A DNA stretch of 64,000 nt from Coprothermobacter sp. GTDB lineage: Bacteria > Coprothermobacterota > Coprothermobacteria > Coprothermobacterales > Coprothermobacteraceae. The translations under genes and the position numbers were made by a program. Below, piece by piece: positions 16,801 to 25,850 of the stretch (positions are counted from its first letter, which is position 1; every line of letters starts with the position of its first letter). A model generated the notes under the pieces. That model made no database searches and was not told the DNA's origin. It was given only the letters and a program-made list of their open reading frames with translations. The stretch lies in NCBI GenBank assembly GCA_012842545.1, contig DUSQ01000035.1, positions 1 through 64,000 on the forward strand, in the 5' to 3' direction.

Positions 16801-17811
16801 TTAAATACCACTTAGCTCTAATAACATTTGAATCATGGGTTTATAAACGGAATAGGTAATTCCAAAAACAGCCAAACCCGCGATCAGAACAGATACCGAT
16901 TTTAACACTTGTACGTAGGATGCTATGACTTTTTGTCTTTTTTGCTCCAGCTGAGCAGTAATCGAACTCAACGCTTGACTTAGGACACCATTTTTCTCGG
17001 CAATGGCAATGCGCGAGATTATGCTGGAATCCCAGCGTCCTTTCTCCATGCTCATGGCCATACTTAACCTCTGTCCTGACCGCAGTCTTTCATATAACCT
17101 CATTAGTGTTTCCTGCTCCACTTTAAAAGTGGTGTCTACCTTAGAAAGGGTTAATATGGCAGTCCCCATGGGCAAACCACTCTGCAACATGGATTCCAAG
17201 GAGCTAAATAACCATGAGTCATTGCCTAATCCTTTCACGCTCTTTGGCACTAACTTGGAAACCAGTGCATCGCTAAATGCTACCCACGCGCTACCCATGT
17301 TTATCAGAGGAAGCACCCACCAAAAGAGCTTCGACAACACGACTAATCGTGTCCAAAAAAGCGGTTCTATTCCCATTGAATAAAGGAAACTCTCCATGAA
17401 TGGTAAGAAAAATAACCAAAATGCGTCCAAAATGAGCGTAACTGTGATAAGCACCAGGCGTGGATAAAAAAGTATTTCCGACACCATCTGATTCCATTTC
17501 CTACTTGCTAATATCCTTGAAGAAACCTCCCGCATGACATGGGGTAAATTCCCTGCTTGTTCAGCAGAACGTATGTACATACTAATAACTGGATCCATGT
17601 TAGTATGTATCTCCTTCAAAGCTTCAGAAAACGAAAAACCCTCTGCTAGTGACTCTTTCAACAGTGTCGGCACAGGGCCATATCTGGACTCCTGACTTAA
17701 TATGATGACACTATCAGACAAAGTATATCCTCCCGCCATTAACTGAGCTGCATCGATTAGAAAGTCTTCTGCGTACCGTATAATTCTTCTATTATTACTT
17801 CTTTTGAGCAT
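16801..17811 (-). CDS. Type II secretion/competence inner-membrane protein (PilC/ComGB-like)
   Basis: Polytopic platform protein of type IV pilus or competence pseudopilus machines. 336 residues, close to ComGB (about 320) and shorter than PilC (about 400). Two GspF-type repeats: the first cytoplasmic block (about 15-105) contains LMAGGYTLSDSV, GFSFSEALKE and AEQAGNLPHVM; the second (about 210-305) contains MLQSGLPMGTAI and IAEKNGVLSQAL. Three hydrophobic membrane segments lie near 115-150, 160-185 and 305-330. It overlaps the PilT stop region by 17 bases. Confidence 0.88.
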   Translation of the reverse strand: MLKRSNNRRIIRYAEDFLIDAAQLMAGGYTLSDSVIILSQESRYGPVPTLLKESLAEGFSFSEALKEIHTNMDPVISMYIRSAEQAGNLPHVMREVSSRILASRKWNQMVSEILFYPRLVLITVTLILDAFWLFFLPFMESFLYSMGIEPLFWTRLVVLSKLFWWVLPLINMGSAWVAFSDALVSKLVPKSVKGLGNDSWLFSSLESMLQSGLPMGTAILTLSKVDTTFKVEQETLMRLYERLRSGQRLSMAMSMEKGRWDSSIISRIAIAEKNGVLSQALSSITAQLEQKRQKVIASYVQVLKSVSVLIAGLAVFGITYSVYKPMIQMLLELSGI

Positions 17812-18856
17812 CGATGAGCCTTTTTAAGACATCAGGATAATTGGCCATTTCAATGGCCTGCTCTACATCGATATACCGTTTCTGTATTAGCTCGAAGAGT
17901 CTATTCTCCATAGTAACCATGCCAAAAGATGCGCCAGTTTGAATAGAAGATGGGATCTGATGCGTCTTGCCATCTCTAATGAGTGAACGCACTGCAGGAG
18001 TCGCAATCAAAATCTCGTACGCGAGTATCAAACCTCCACCCTTTTTCGGCATCAGCCGCTGTGAGATTATTCCTTCCAATACAGTTGATAATTGAGTACG
18101 AACCTGCTGCTGCTGATTGGGAGGAAAAACATCCACGATTCTGTCAACACTCTCAGCTGCGGACTTCGTATGCAAGGTTGTCAAGACTAAATGACCTGTT
18201 TCTGCTAATGTCAGTGCAGCGGAAATTGAAGCTAAGTCACGCATCTCGCCCAACATAACCACATCAGGATCTTCTCTAAGCGCTGACCGCAACCCCTCTG
18301 CGAAGGAAATCACGTCATTACCCACCTCGCGCTGATTCACAATTGATAGGTTGTGTTTGAATGTATACTCAATGGGATCCTCAAGTGTGATTATGTGATA
18401 CCGGAAAGAGTCGTTGATAGTCCTAACCATGGAAGCAAGAGTTGTAGATTTGCCAGATCCAGTTGGACCAGTCACGATGACCATGCCTCTCTTCTTTTTT
18501 GCCAAGTCAGTGACAATTTTCGGCAGCCCAAGTTCTTCAGAGGAAGGAACGTCAAAAGGTAAACGCCTTATTGCCAATGCCACACTTCCGCGTTGTAGAT
18601 ACACGTTCGCCCTAAACCGCCCTAAACCAGGCACACCAAAAGAAAAATCAGCGTTCAGCTGCGATTTGAATATGCTGTCTTGTGTTTTAGGAAGTATCTC
18701 CGCAGCCATCGATGCAGTATCGTCAGCTGTAAGAACTTGATCGCCTAAAGGATGCAGAATTGAATCAATACGCACCATAGGCGGTAGGTTAACCGTTAAG
18801 TGAAGATCAGTACCATTCAGCTCAGCTGTTTTCCTTAGAAGCTCATAAATGTCCAT
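17795..18856 (-). CDS. pilT: Twitching/retraction ATPase PilT
   Basis: Hexameric ATPase that retracts type IV pili. 353 residues from ATG 18856, with GGAGGTGGACT directly upstream. Walker A GPTGSGKST near residue 130, Asp box ITLEDPIEYTF, Walker B DPDVVMLGEMRD and His box LTTLHTKSAAESVDRIVDVF are intact. The C-terminal AIRSLIR-like segment reads TPAVRSLIRDGK. It overlaps the ComGA-like ATPase gene by 14 bases. The second ATPase upstream would drive extension. Confidence 0.94.
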   Translation of the reverse strand: MDIYELLRKTAELNGTDLHLTVNLPPMVRIDSILHPLGDQVLTADDTASMAAEILPKTQDSIFKSQLNADFSFGVPGLGRFRANVYLQRGSVALAIRRLPFDVPSSEELGLPKIVTDLAKKKRGMVIVTGPTGSGKSTTLASMVRTINDSFRYHIITLEDPIEYTFKHNLSIVNQREVGNDVISFAEGLRSALREDPDVVMLGEMRDLASISAALTLAETGHLVLTTLHTKSAAESVDRIVDVFPPNQQQQVRTQLSTVLEGIISQRLMPKKGGGLILAYEILIATPAVRSLIRDGKTHQIPSSIQTGASFGMVTMENRLFELIQKRYIDVEQAIEMANYPDVLKRLIDAQKK

Positions 18857-19883
18857 AGTCCACCTCCAGATCACCATCAATTCTAACAACTCGTTCACCA
18901 CAAAGTAAGAAACTCGATAATTGATTCTCAATCGATTCATATGTGAGCCGACTAAGCTCCTCCAAATATGACTGCGCGCAGCTAATAGTCCCATCTCTTA
19001 CCGCAAACGCAGCTGTGCGATAAACACGTTCATTGTTTTGTAAACTGATCAAACGCTGATGAACCAAACAGGTCATAGTGGCTTCTAAATCCTGTGGCAA
19101 CAGCCCAAAGTGCATAAGCCTTCTAAGTGCATGAGACAAGTCACGGCTATGCATAGTAGCTATAACCAGTCGCGAGGAAAAAGCCGCGTTCATAACTGCT
19201 TTCGCTGTTTCTTCGTCCCTTATTTCGCCAATGGCTATCACATCAGGATCACTTCTTAGCGCCGATCTAATAATCTCTTTGTATCCGAATCCGATCTTCT
19301 CCCCTACCTCTACTTGCACCACACCATTGAGGAACTGTTCCACGGGGTCCTCTAGGCTTATAACCTTCATGTTCGCTCTCCCCAGCGTTTTCAAGGTTGT
19401 GTAGTACGTGGACGTTTTTCCCGAACCTGTCAGTCCAGTTATCAAGACAACACCTTTCCCACGCTTGACTGATCTTTCAAAGACGGCAGCCTGTGTAGAA
19501 TCCATACCGAGGTCCTCAAACGAAGGATATAAGTCCTTTGTCGGAAGCCTTAGTGTTAACGATTCTCCGTGAACCGTAGGTAAGATACAAACACGTAGGA
19601 ACACTGTGTTCTCTCCATTGGACAAAGATAAACGAGCATCTTGGGAAACCCTGCTATCAGCAACGTCCAGCCCGCTGGAGAATTTGAAGGCATTTAGTAA
19701 TCGATCGTATTCGCTATGGCTAATGGTATCTTGAAAGCACATATCACCGTTAATGCGCGTGAAAACGTTTACACCATCAGTAGCAGGCACAAAATGGAGA
19801 TCAGATGCCCCTAAATCTTGAGCCATGGCTACATACTCGTTTACACTGCCGTACTGCTTTATGTCATAACCGTTGCGTTCCAA
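18843..19883 (-). CDS. Type II secretion/competence ATPase (ComGA/PilB-like)
   Basis: Secretion or pilus assembly ATPase of 346 residues if started at TTG 19883, 2 bases after the preceding small ORF and preceded by GGGAAG; the in-frame reading extends to 19973. Walker A GLTGSGKTSTYY, Asp box ISLEDPVEQFLNG, Walker B DPDVIAIGEIRDEE and the His box ATMHSRDLSHALRRL are present. It lacks the long N-terminal domain of GspE/PilB and the CxxC zinc motif, and its size is that of ComGA. The upstream part includes SDLHFVPATDGVNVFTRING typical of the N2 domain. Confidence 0.88.
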   Translation of the reverse strand: MERNGYDIKQYGSVNEYVAMAQDLGASDLHFVPATDGVNVFTRINGDMCFQDTISHSEYDRLLNAFKFSSGLDVADSRVSQDARLSLSNGENTVFLRVCILPTVHGESLTLRLPTKDLYPSFEDLGMDSTQAAVFERSVKRGKGVVLITGLTGSGKTSTYYTTLKTLGRANMKVISLEDPVEQFLNGVVQVEVGEKIGFGYKEIIRSALRSDPDVIAIGEIRDEETAKAVMNAAFSSRLVIATMHSRDLSHALRRLMHFGLLPQDLEATMTCLVHQRLISLQNNERVYRTAAFAVRDGTISCAQSYLEELSRLTYESIENQLSSFLLCGERVVRIDGDLEVDYGHL

Positions 19884-19885
19884 AG

Positions 19886-20119
19886 TCAGTCTTCCCAACA
19901 AGTAACTGAAAAGGACTTCACGTTTCCCTGCAACATGCAGCTCACAATAACAAAAATAAGTTCTTTTAGGCAAAAGTTAGTACTTTGAAGAACCATTCTG
20001 TAACAATCGTCCGAAATACGGCTTGTCCCCATCATAGAATAGGCGTTGTCCAAGCCTTCAATCAACGTCTGGACAACGCCTACATCTTTCTTCCCCAGAA
20101 TCAGTTCAATCCTGAACAC
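19886..20119 (-). CDS. Small hypothetical protein (possibly DUF4911-like)
   Basis: 77-residue frame from GTG 20119, located between the DUF1292 gene and the ComGA-like ATPase with tight spacing at its 3' end (2 bases). The segment VGVVQTLIEGLDNAYSMMGT and the alternation of hydrophobic residues in RMVLQSTNFCLKELIFVIVSCM loosely recall small DUF4911 proteins, but the match is by eye only. The ribosome site is weak. It may alternatively be untranslated leader for the ATPase gene. Confidence 0.35.
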   Translation of the reverse strand: MFRIELILGKKDVGVVQTLIEGLDNAYSMMGTSRISDDCYRMVLQSTNFCLKELIFVIVSCMLQGNVKSFSVTCWED

Positions 20120-20151
20120 GTGAAGTAAGTTCTAACAGTTGAACTGTGTTC

Positions 20152-20439
20152 CTACTCTTCTTCCTCTTCGTCTTCGGCTTCCAAAAGAGCTTCCCAGGCT
20201 TCTTTTACTTTTTCGAATTCCTCGTCGGATTCTATTTCCACCAGTTGATCGTCCTCTATCCGAAATACCAACAGGTCGCCTTCTTCCTCTACGGGAGCAA
20301 AAACTCCGTATAAAGCTTCACCCACCGACAGTTCCTCAATAAGAGCATATTGATGCTCCACATCGTTTTCGTCTGTGAAGGATATAATTACTTCTTCCAT
20401 TTCCTCATGGTTGTGTTCATGTTCATCATTGTGATTCAT
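20152..20439 (-). CDS. DUF1292 domain protein
   Basis: 95-residue acidic protein of the DUF1292 family, function unknown. From ATG 20439 (MNHNDEHEHNHEE), preceded by GAGGAGGAGAAC; a longer reading from 20457 would overlap ruvX more. The core EEVIISFTDENDVEHQYALI then YGVFAPVEEEGDLLVFRIEDD and the acidic DEEFEKVKEAWEALLE tail are diagnostic, and the ruvX neighbour is the standard one in Firmicutes. The run of Glu at the end is a simple-sequence tail. Confidence 0.88.
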   Translation of the reverse strand: MNHNDEHEHNHEEMEEVIISFTDENDVEHQYALIEELSVGEALYGVFAPVEEEGDLLVFRIEDDQLVEIESDEEFEKVKEAWEALLEAEDEEEEE

Positions 20440-20839
20440 TTGTTCTCCTCCTCGCATTAATATACTCCTGTAATATTAGCACAGCTGACATCAAATCAAC
20501 CTTACCCTTATCCTTTATTGCTTTTTTCAGGCTCCTAGGGTCCTGACGTGAAACCAACTTTGACGTAAGTCTTTCATCCCAGAACTCAACCTCGAATCCA
20601 CGCTCCATTAAGCGTTCACCAAGTGAGCGCACAGTTGAGGCCATTTCGCCTTCAGTTCCATCCATGTTTTTGGGAAGGCCCAAGATTACTAATCTTGGCT
20701 CAAGCTTTTGTAATTCTTCAATGAGTTTTGCTTCTAAGTTCCCACCCTCTAGGGTTTTGTGCGGGAAAGCCCAAACCTCGCCTTCGTCGCTACGAGCCAA
20801 ACCAATTCTTTTGAGTCCAAAGTCCACCGCAACGATCAT
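20426..20839 (-). CDS. ruvX: Putative pre-16S rRNA nuclease / Holliday junction resolvase-like (RuvX/YqgF)
   Basis: RNase H-fold nuclease implicated in 16S rRNA 5'-end processing. 137 residues. Catalytic positions visible: Asp in VAVDFGLKRIGLARSD at the N-terminus, Glu near LVILGLPKNMDGTEGE and Asp in WDERLTSK near 105. The start overlaps the AI-2E transporter stop (ATGA). It is read into the DUF1292 gene with a 14-base overlap. Confidence 0.93.
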   Translation of the reverse strand: MIVAVDFGLKRIGLARSDEGEVWAFPHKTLEGGNLEAKLIEELQKLEPRLVILGLPKNMDGTEGEMASTVRSLGERLMERGFEVEFWDERLTSKLVSRQDPRSLKKAIKDKGKVDLMSAVLILQEYINARRRTNESQ

Positions 20840-21861
20840 GTCTCTTTAGGCTTACTCCAAAGGTTGATAAGGTAAGCTCCAATGGGTACTCCGAGGATGA
20901 GCCCAGGAACGCCAGCCACCACCCCACCGAAAATCACCAACATGATTGCAATAACGAATGGGATGGAAAACTGCACACTGGCCATGGCAGCTGCTACAAC
21001 CTGCTCCAAACCTTGCCCAACTAAGAATATGACTAAGCTCAAAAACAGACTTAACCACTTGGGCGAAACAACTAAAACAACTATGGCGTTAATGATAAAT
21101 GCAAAAAAAGGCCCCACATAGGGTATAAAGTCCAGCACGAACCCTAAGCTCGCAATTCCTAAACCTAAGGCACTATTACGCAATATTATGGCATTCCCAA
21201 TGAAGAGAACAACACCCAGCGCAAAACCACTGACTAAGCGCTGCAAAGCATACTGACCAAGCATCAAATCCAACTGTTTAAACTTTGCAGCAGGTACTTT
21301 GCTATCTGCAAAATCAAGGAGCTTATCTTTGTATGGTATGAGTATGCCTGAAATCACAACGGCCAGTGCGATCTGAAACAGACTCCCTCCAGAAGATGTG
21401 ACAAAACGACCAATAGTGAAAAGTACATTTCTGACAGTTTCTGCACCAACCCAAGACTGAACCTCAGTAGTTATCTGATCAAAAACCCACATCAAAACGT
21501 CGCTCCTCTGAGCCCATTCTCCCAAGGTTTCCTGCAGCTTCGGCATGTAGGCGATAAAGCTCTCAATACTCTTGACCAGAGGCGGAATAACACTCTGTAT
21601 GAGATAGTAAATAGATAGACCCACACCTAGTAGTAGCAAAATGGCAGTTATAACTCCCACCAGACCTGCGAACCTTTTTTGCACTTTGAATAGTTTTGCT
21701 ACTGCTTCAACCACATACATGGCAAATACAAGCCAGGCGAGAAATGTGACCCACCCATACACAGTGGAAAGGTTTCTAATGACAAGATAAAATGCGAAGG
21801 CCATTAGGAGAAAAGCAGCTTCTGCTTGCAATATGACTCGCATTAAGTCTTTCCTATCCAT
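20836..21861 (-). CDS. AI-2E family transporter-like membrane protein
   Basis: 341-residue polytopic protein with about eight hydrophobic segments: three near the N-terminus (10-95), one near 165-185, and four between 210 and 330. The conserved LGFVLDFIPYVGPFFAF near 240 and a GxxxGVPGxILGVPIGAYL-like end (GVVAGVPGLILGVPIGAYL) mark the AI-2E/PerM family. Substrate unknown; the family includes AI-2 exporters and Na+/H+ antiporters, so no specific role can be assigned. ATG 21861, overlapping the sigma factor stop by 8 bases, with GAGGCC upstream. Confidence 0.88.
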   Translation of the reverse strand: MDRKDLMRVILQAEAAFLLMAFAFYLVIRNLSTVYGWVTFLAWLVFAMYVVEAVAKLFKVQKRFAGLVGVITAILLLLGVGLSIYYLIQSVIPPLVKSIESFIAYMPKLQETLGEWAQRSDVLMWVFDQITTEVQSWVGAETVRNVLFTIGRFVTSSGGSLFQIALAVVISGILIPYKDKLLDFADSKVPAAKFKQLDLMLGQYALQRLVSGFALGVVLFIGNAIILRNSALGLGIASLGFVLDFIPYVGPFFAFIINAIVVLVVSPKWLSLFLSLVIFLVGQGLEQVVAAAMASVQFSIPFVIAIMLVIFGGVVAGVPGLILGVPIGAYLINLWSKPKET

Positions 21862-22585
21862 TTATGGCCTCTTTAAGCTTAGCAACCGCTTTTCTTTCAA
21901 AACGCGAGACCTGAGCTTGAGAAATGTTCAAAAGCTTTGCAATTTCACTCTGAGAGAGACCTTCTAAGCGTTTTTCGATTATGAAGCGTTCGGGCTCAGG
22001 AAGTTCCGATACAGCTATCTCCAAAAGAGCCTCGTCTTCTAAATCCCTGTCACTTAAAAGTCCCAGTAGCTCCTCGCCTGTGGTATCGCTCTCATCGGTA
22101 ATTTTAGAATCAATACTAGAAGTATTCTTGACTGCCATTATTGAAAGTACCTCGCTAACTTGTTCTTCATCTAAATCCAGTTCTTCTGCTATCTCTTTAA
22201 TGGTTGGTTCGTGACCAAGCTTTTCGGCTATTTCAGGAAGCTTCTTTTGAATACTGTAGGCCATGTCAACCATGCTCCTTGGTACACTAATAGCCCACCC
22301 ATAGTCCCTCAGGTAGCGCTTGAGGTTACCTACTATGGTCGGTAGGGCAAAAGTCTCAAACAGGTTCCCGTATGAGGGATTAAATCTTTCGATGGCATCA
22401 ACCAAGGCTCTGTAGGCTTCTTGACGCAAATCGTCCTTGTCAATCTGATAGGGAGCAAATCTGTTCACCACAGAATCTGCAAGCGGCTTGTACATAAGAA
22501 ATAGTGTGTCGCGTATGCGAGGATCTCTGGTTTCGGCGTACCGTTCCAGAAGCTGCCACGCTAACTTCTTTTCCTTTTCCGTCAT
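21854..22585 (-). CDS. Alternative sigma factor of the SigB/SigF/SigG family
   Basis: Group 3 sigma-70 factor, 243 residues, near the size of SigF/SigG/SigB. Region 2 is clear: DLRQEAYRALVDAIERFNP then FALPTIVGNLKRYLRDYGW and VPRSM, the hallmark of sporulation/stress sigmas. Region 3 (IAEKLGHEPTIKEIAEELDL) and region 4 with the helix-turn-helix EGLSQSEIAKLLNISQAQVS are intact. The ATG overlaps the stop of an RsbW-like gene (TATGA), the same order as spoIIAB-spoIIAC. No sporulation genes apart from spoVS, or partner-switch anti-antisigma, are in this window, so the regulon is unknown. Confidence 0.9.
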   Translation of the reverse strand: MTEKEKKLAWQLLERYAETRDPRIRDTLFLMYKPLADSVVNRFAPYQIDKDDLRQEAYRALVDAIERFNPSYGNLFETFALPTIVGNLKRYLRDYGWAISVPRSMVDMAYSIQKKLPEIAEKLGHEPTIKEIAEELDLDEEQVSEVLSIMAVKNTSSIDSKITDESDTTGEELLGLLSDRDLEDEALLEIAVSELPEPERFIIEKRLEGLSQSEIAKLLNISQAQVSRFERKAVAKLKEAING

Positions 22586-22905
22586 AGGTACAAGATGACC
22601 TTCTTACATCTCTCAAGCTCTTGGCCCATGTAGGGCAGCAAAAATAATCTGTAGGTCTCCATGTCAATGGGCTTGTCACTCTCAATGTCCACCTGCATTC
22701 TGTCCTCATTCATGTGGGATAACCTCAGACGAAAACTGCCTGGTCCGTCCTCTTTAGTGGCACCTTCGAACGCTTTTATGACGACCAAACTCAGTTCAAA
22801 GAACTTATCTAAATCCAAATTCCATATTTGACCTACGCCCGCAACAACCTTTTGCAAGAGTAAGCCATATTCCTCTAAACAAGGAACACAGAGCTCTATC
22901 ACCAA
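22582..22905 (-). CDS. Probable anti-sigma factor, degenerate RsbW/SpoIIAB-like
   Basis: About 107 residues, start probably TTG 22905 (GTG 22902 also possible) downstream of GAGGAGGG. Immediately upstream of, and overlapping, the SigF/SigB-type sigma gene, the position of spoIIAB/rsbW. The layout of a short GHKL (histidine kinase-like) fold fits: helix LEEYGLLLQKVVAGVGQIWN, then LDKFFELSLVVIKAFEGATKE where an N-box NAxxH would be expected, then beta strands. The N-box Asn and the ATP-binding G-boxes are not recognisable, so it may bind sigma without phosphorylating a partner. Call rests mainly on context. Confidence 0.55.
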   Translation of the reverse strand: MVIELCVPCLEEYGLLLQKVVAGVGQIWNLDLDKFFELSLVVIKAFEGATKEDGPGSFRLRLSHMNEDRMQVDIESDKPIDMETYRLFLLPYMGQELERCKKVILYL

Positions 22906-22909
22906 CCCA

Positions 22910-24637
22910 CTAACCACCCTCCTCAATAATCTGTTTGAATATGGGCAACAATTCTTGACGCTGACTGGCAAATAGCCTTGCAGGAGCTCCTGTAAGCGGA
23001 CACGTTCCTGACTTTGTTTTCGGGAACGCAATAACTTGTCTAAGGCTATCAGCTCCGCAAAGGATCATGACAAGCCTGTCAAAACCCAGAGCAATGCCAC
23101 CATGAGGTGGCGCACCACAGGACAAGGCATCCAAGAAGAATCCAAATCTCTCTTCTATTTCCTCGTCGCTCAAGCCAAGAATCTCAAAAACCGATCTCTG
23201 AAGATTTGCATCATGTATTCTTATACTGCCTCCACCTATCTCCACACCGTTTAGAACAATGTCATAGGCCCTCGCCCTGACCTTTAAAGGTGCGTTTTGA
23301 ATCTCTTCAATGGATGTTACATCCGGCATAGTAAAGGGATGGTGAGCAGCTTGAAGCGACCCATCTTCAGCTATCTCAAACATGGGCCTACTAGTCACCC
23401 AGACAAACTTGTAGTCATTTCCCTTAGACAGTCCCAGGTATTCTCCTAACGCCAGTCTCAGCTCTCCCAAGAATGGCAGAACATCCGACTCATTCCCAGC
23501 AGCAAAAACATATGTTCCGTCTGCGAGCCAAGTTTCTTCTGCTAAAACGGACTTAGGCCCGTTAGTTAATAGTCCATTAGGTGACTTGCTAACAAACAGG
23601 AATTTATTCCCGCTACCTGATGCAGCTTGGTCCAACACCTTGAGTGCGGACCTATCTAATGGTGCATACCAGTACAGCCCTCTTACTACTCCTCCGCTCT
23701 CTACCACATTTCTAAATGCGTTGAATTTGCTGAGTGAAAACTCCTTTGTAAAGTCTTTTATGGTCATCTCAAACCGCAGATCGGGCTTGTCTGAGCCGTA
23801 GAGCGACATGGCTTCATCGTATGTCATCCTGGGAAAAGGTGTATCCACCTTGACGTCTAAAACCTGCCCAAATAGGTCTTGCATCATGCCTTCAATTAAC
23901 GCATATATGTCCTCTTCCGTGATAAAAGATGCTTCAATATCTACCTGAGTGAATTCAGGCTGCCGATCAGCACGAAGATCTTCATCACGGAAGCAGCGCG
24001 CAAACTGGAAGTACTTATCCACACCGCTTATCATCAATATTTGTTTGAATATTTGAGGACTCTCAGCTAAAGCGTAGAAGTAGCCAGGCTGTTGCCTCAC
24101 TGGTACAACAAAATTCCGTGCTCCTCCTGGAGTATATTTTGTTAAATATGGGGTTTCTACTTCCCAAAATCCATTATTTGACAAGTAATTTCTTATGGCA
24201 GAAGACGCATGACTCCGAATTCTCAGATTAGTCAGTAATTCGCCATGCCTTATGTCCACATACCTGTATTTGAGCTTGGTAAATTCACTTGGGTCCCCGT
24301 TCACATCGTAAGGCAATGGCGCACAGGAGTTCAAGACTTCAAGATCCTCAACTTCTATTTCTATGTCGCCGTTTTCCATATTTGGATTAATTTGATCCTC
24401 CGGACGGCATCTAATTAAGCCTTTAACGCGGACAACATCATCCATGGATAGTGCCTTAACCTGCTCCAGAAGTTTCTCACTTTGAGCCCCAACATAGCAC
24501 TGGACTATGCCCGTCCTATCCTTTATGACAAAAAAGACTACTTTACCGAAGTCTCTGACATACTGCACCCAACCACATAACTCAACACCTGAATCCAGTT
24601 TTACATCTTTTACATTGCCGATATAGATCCTATTCAC
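22910..24637 (-). CDS. aspS: Aspartyl-tRNA synthetase
   Basis: Class IIb synthetase, 575 residues from GTG 24637 (MNRIYIGNVKDV), preceded by GGAGG at 9 bases; a start at 24658 would overlap hisS more. N-terminal OB anticodon-binding domain (1-105, with CGWVQYVRDFGKVVFFVIKD), motif 2 around FRDEDLRADRQPEFTQVD, a GAD insertion near 300-400 and motif 3 GIALGFDRLVMILCG at the C-terminus: all of the bacterial type. Whether it is discriminating or Asn/Asp dual-specific is not clear from sequence. Overlaps hisS by 8 bases. Confidence 0.95.
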   Translation of the reverse strand: MNRIYIGNVKDVKLDSGVELCGWVQYVRDFGKVVFFVIKDRTGIVQCYVGAQSEKLLEQVKALSMDDVVRVKGLIRCRPEDQINPNMENGDIEIEVEDLEVLNSCAPLPYDVNGDPSEFTKLKYRYVDIRHGELLTNLRIRSHASSAIRNYLSNNGFWEVETPYLTKYTPGGARNFVVPVRQQPGYFYALAESPQIFKQILMISGVDKYFQFARCFRDEDLRADRQPEFTQVDIEASFITEEDIYALIEGMMQDLFGQVLDVKVDTPFPRMTYDEAMSLYGSDKPDLRFEMTIKDFTKEFSLSKFNAFRNVVESGGVVRGLYWYAPLDRSALKVLDQAASGSGNKFLFVSKSPNGLLTNGPKSVLAEETWLADGTYVFAAGNESDVLPFLGELRLALGEYLGLSKGNDYKFVWVTSRPMFEIAEDGSLQAAHHPFTMPDVTSIEEIQNAPLKVRARAYDIVLNGVEIGGGSIRIHDANLQRSVFEILGLSDEEIEERFGFFLDALSCGAPPHGGIALGFDRLVMILCGADSLRQVIAFPKTKSGTCPLTGAPARLFASQRQELLPIFKQIIEEGG

Positions 24638-25850
24638 CCAAAACCGCCTCCTGAGCAATTACTCGCTGTTCGCCAGTTACCATGTCGCGCAAAGTAACAG
24701 CATGGTTCTTTTGTTCCTCTTCACCCAATATGAGTGCATACCGCGCATCAACTTTATCAGCTAATTTTAACTGTTTTTGTAGTTTTCCCTGCCGCAAATC
24801 CATTATCACTTCAGCGTTATGGTCTCTAAGGCTCTCAGCCAGCCAGAAAGCAGGTTCTATCATGTCTTGACCAGTGGTAGCCAGAAAGTAGCTTACCTTC
24901 GGTTCCGGATCCACTTTAGGTACCTCCTGCATGGATGTAATCAGTCTCTCCAAGCCAATAGCGAAGCCTATGCCAGGTATGTCAGGACCTCCATAGAAAG
25001 AAACCAAATGGTCGTATCGGCCACCTCCCACAACGGCCAAGTTAAGCTCACCCACATACCCCTCGAAAACCGTTCTGGTATAGTAGTCAAACCCCCTGGC
25101 TAAATGAGGATCTTCAACAATGGGAATAGCGAATGTTCTTGCTGCTTTTATTACTTCCGCATAATGATCTCTGCAGGTAGGACAAAGATACTCCAGGATT
25201 TTAGGTGCGTCTGATTTTACTTGAGCATGCTCAGGTCTCTTGGAGTCAAACAGTTTCAGAGGGTTCTTTTTAAACCGCTCAATTTCTTCATCATCAGGTA
25301 TGCTTTCTACTACAAAATTCCTTAACTGTTCAATATAAGGTGGTCTGCATTCGTCGCACCCCAAGCTGTTTATGTGTATGGTCAAGGGTAACCCGAGAAG
25401 GTCAAATATTCTCTTAACTACGAGCAGTACTTCCACATCCATGTAAGGCTCTGATACACCGAAAGCCTCAATGCCAAACTGGTGAAATTGGCGATAGCGT
25501 CCAGCTTGTGGTCTTTCCCTCCTAAACATGGGTCCCGTGTAGAAAAGCCTAAGTACGGGTACATCGTAAAGGTGATGCTGAATAACCGCTCTGGCAACAG
25601 GAGCTGTTCCTTCCGGCCTTAGCGACAGAACATCACCATTCTTATCAACGAATTCATACATTTCCTTGAGTGCCACATCACTTTCGTCTCCCAAACCCTT
25701 TCTAAAAAGTTCACCAAATTCTAAAATGGGGGTTCTTATTTCACCGTAACCGTAAAGCAAAGCGACTTTTGACAATAGAATCTCCAACCTTCGCCACTTA
25801 AAGGTTTCGGGAGGCAAGATATCTCTCATTCCTTTAGGATTTCGAACCAT
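24630..25850 (-). CDS. hisS: Histidyl-tRNA synthetase
   Basis: Class IIa synthetase, 406 residues from ATG 25850 (MVRNPKGMRDILP), with GGAGGTGCC eight bases upstream; overlaps mfd by 25 bases. Motifs: GMRDILPPE, motif 2 FYTGPMFRRERPQAGRYRQFHQ, HisA-type LARGFDYYTRTVFEG and GGGRYD, motif 3 IGFAIGLERL. C-terminal anticodon-binding domain from about 320. The hisS-aspS pair in this order is common in Firmicutes. No T-box leader is possible since it starts within mfd. Confidence 0.95.
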   Translation of the reverse strand: MVRNPKGMRDILPPETFKWRRLEILLSKVALLYGYGEIRTPILEFGELFRKGLGDESDVALKEMYEFVDKNGDVLSLRPEGTAPVARAVIQHHLYDVPVLRLFYTGPMFRRERPQAGRYRQFHQFGIEAFGVSEPYMDVEVLLVVKRIFDLLGLPLTIHINSLGCDECRPPYIEQLRNFVVESIPDDEEIERFKKNPLKLFDSKRPEHAQVKSDAPKILEYLCPTCRDHYAEVIKAARTFAIPIVEDPHLARGFDYYTRTVFEGYVGELNLAVVGGGRYDHLVSFYGGPDIPGIGFAIGLERLITSMQEVPKVDPEPKVSYFLATTGQDMIEPAFWLAESLRDHNAEVIMDLRQGKLQKQLKLADKVDARYALILGEEEQKNHAVTLRDMVTGEQRVIAQEAVLGE

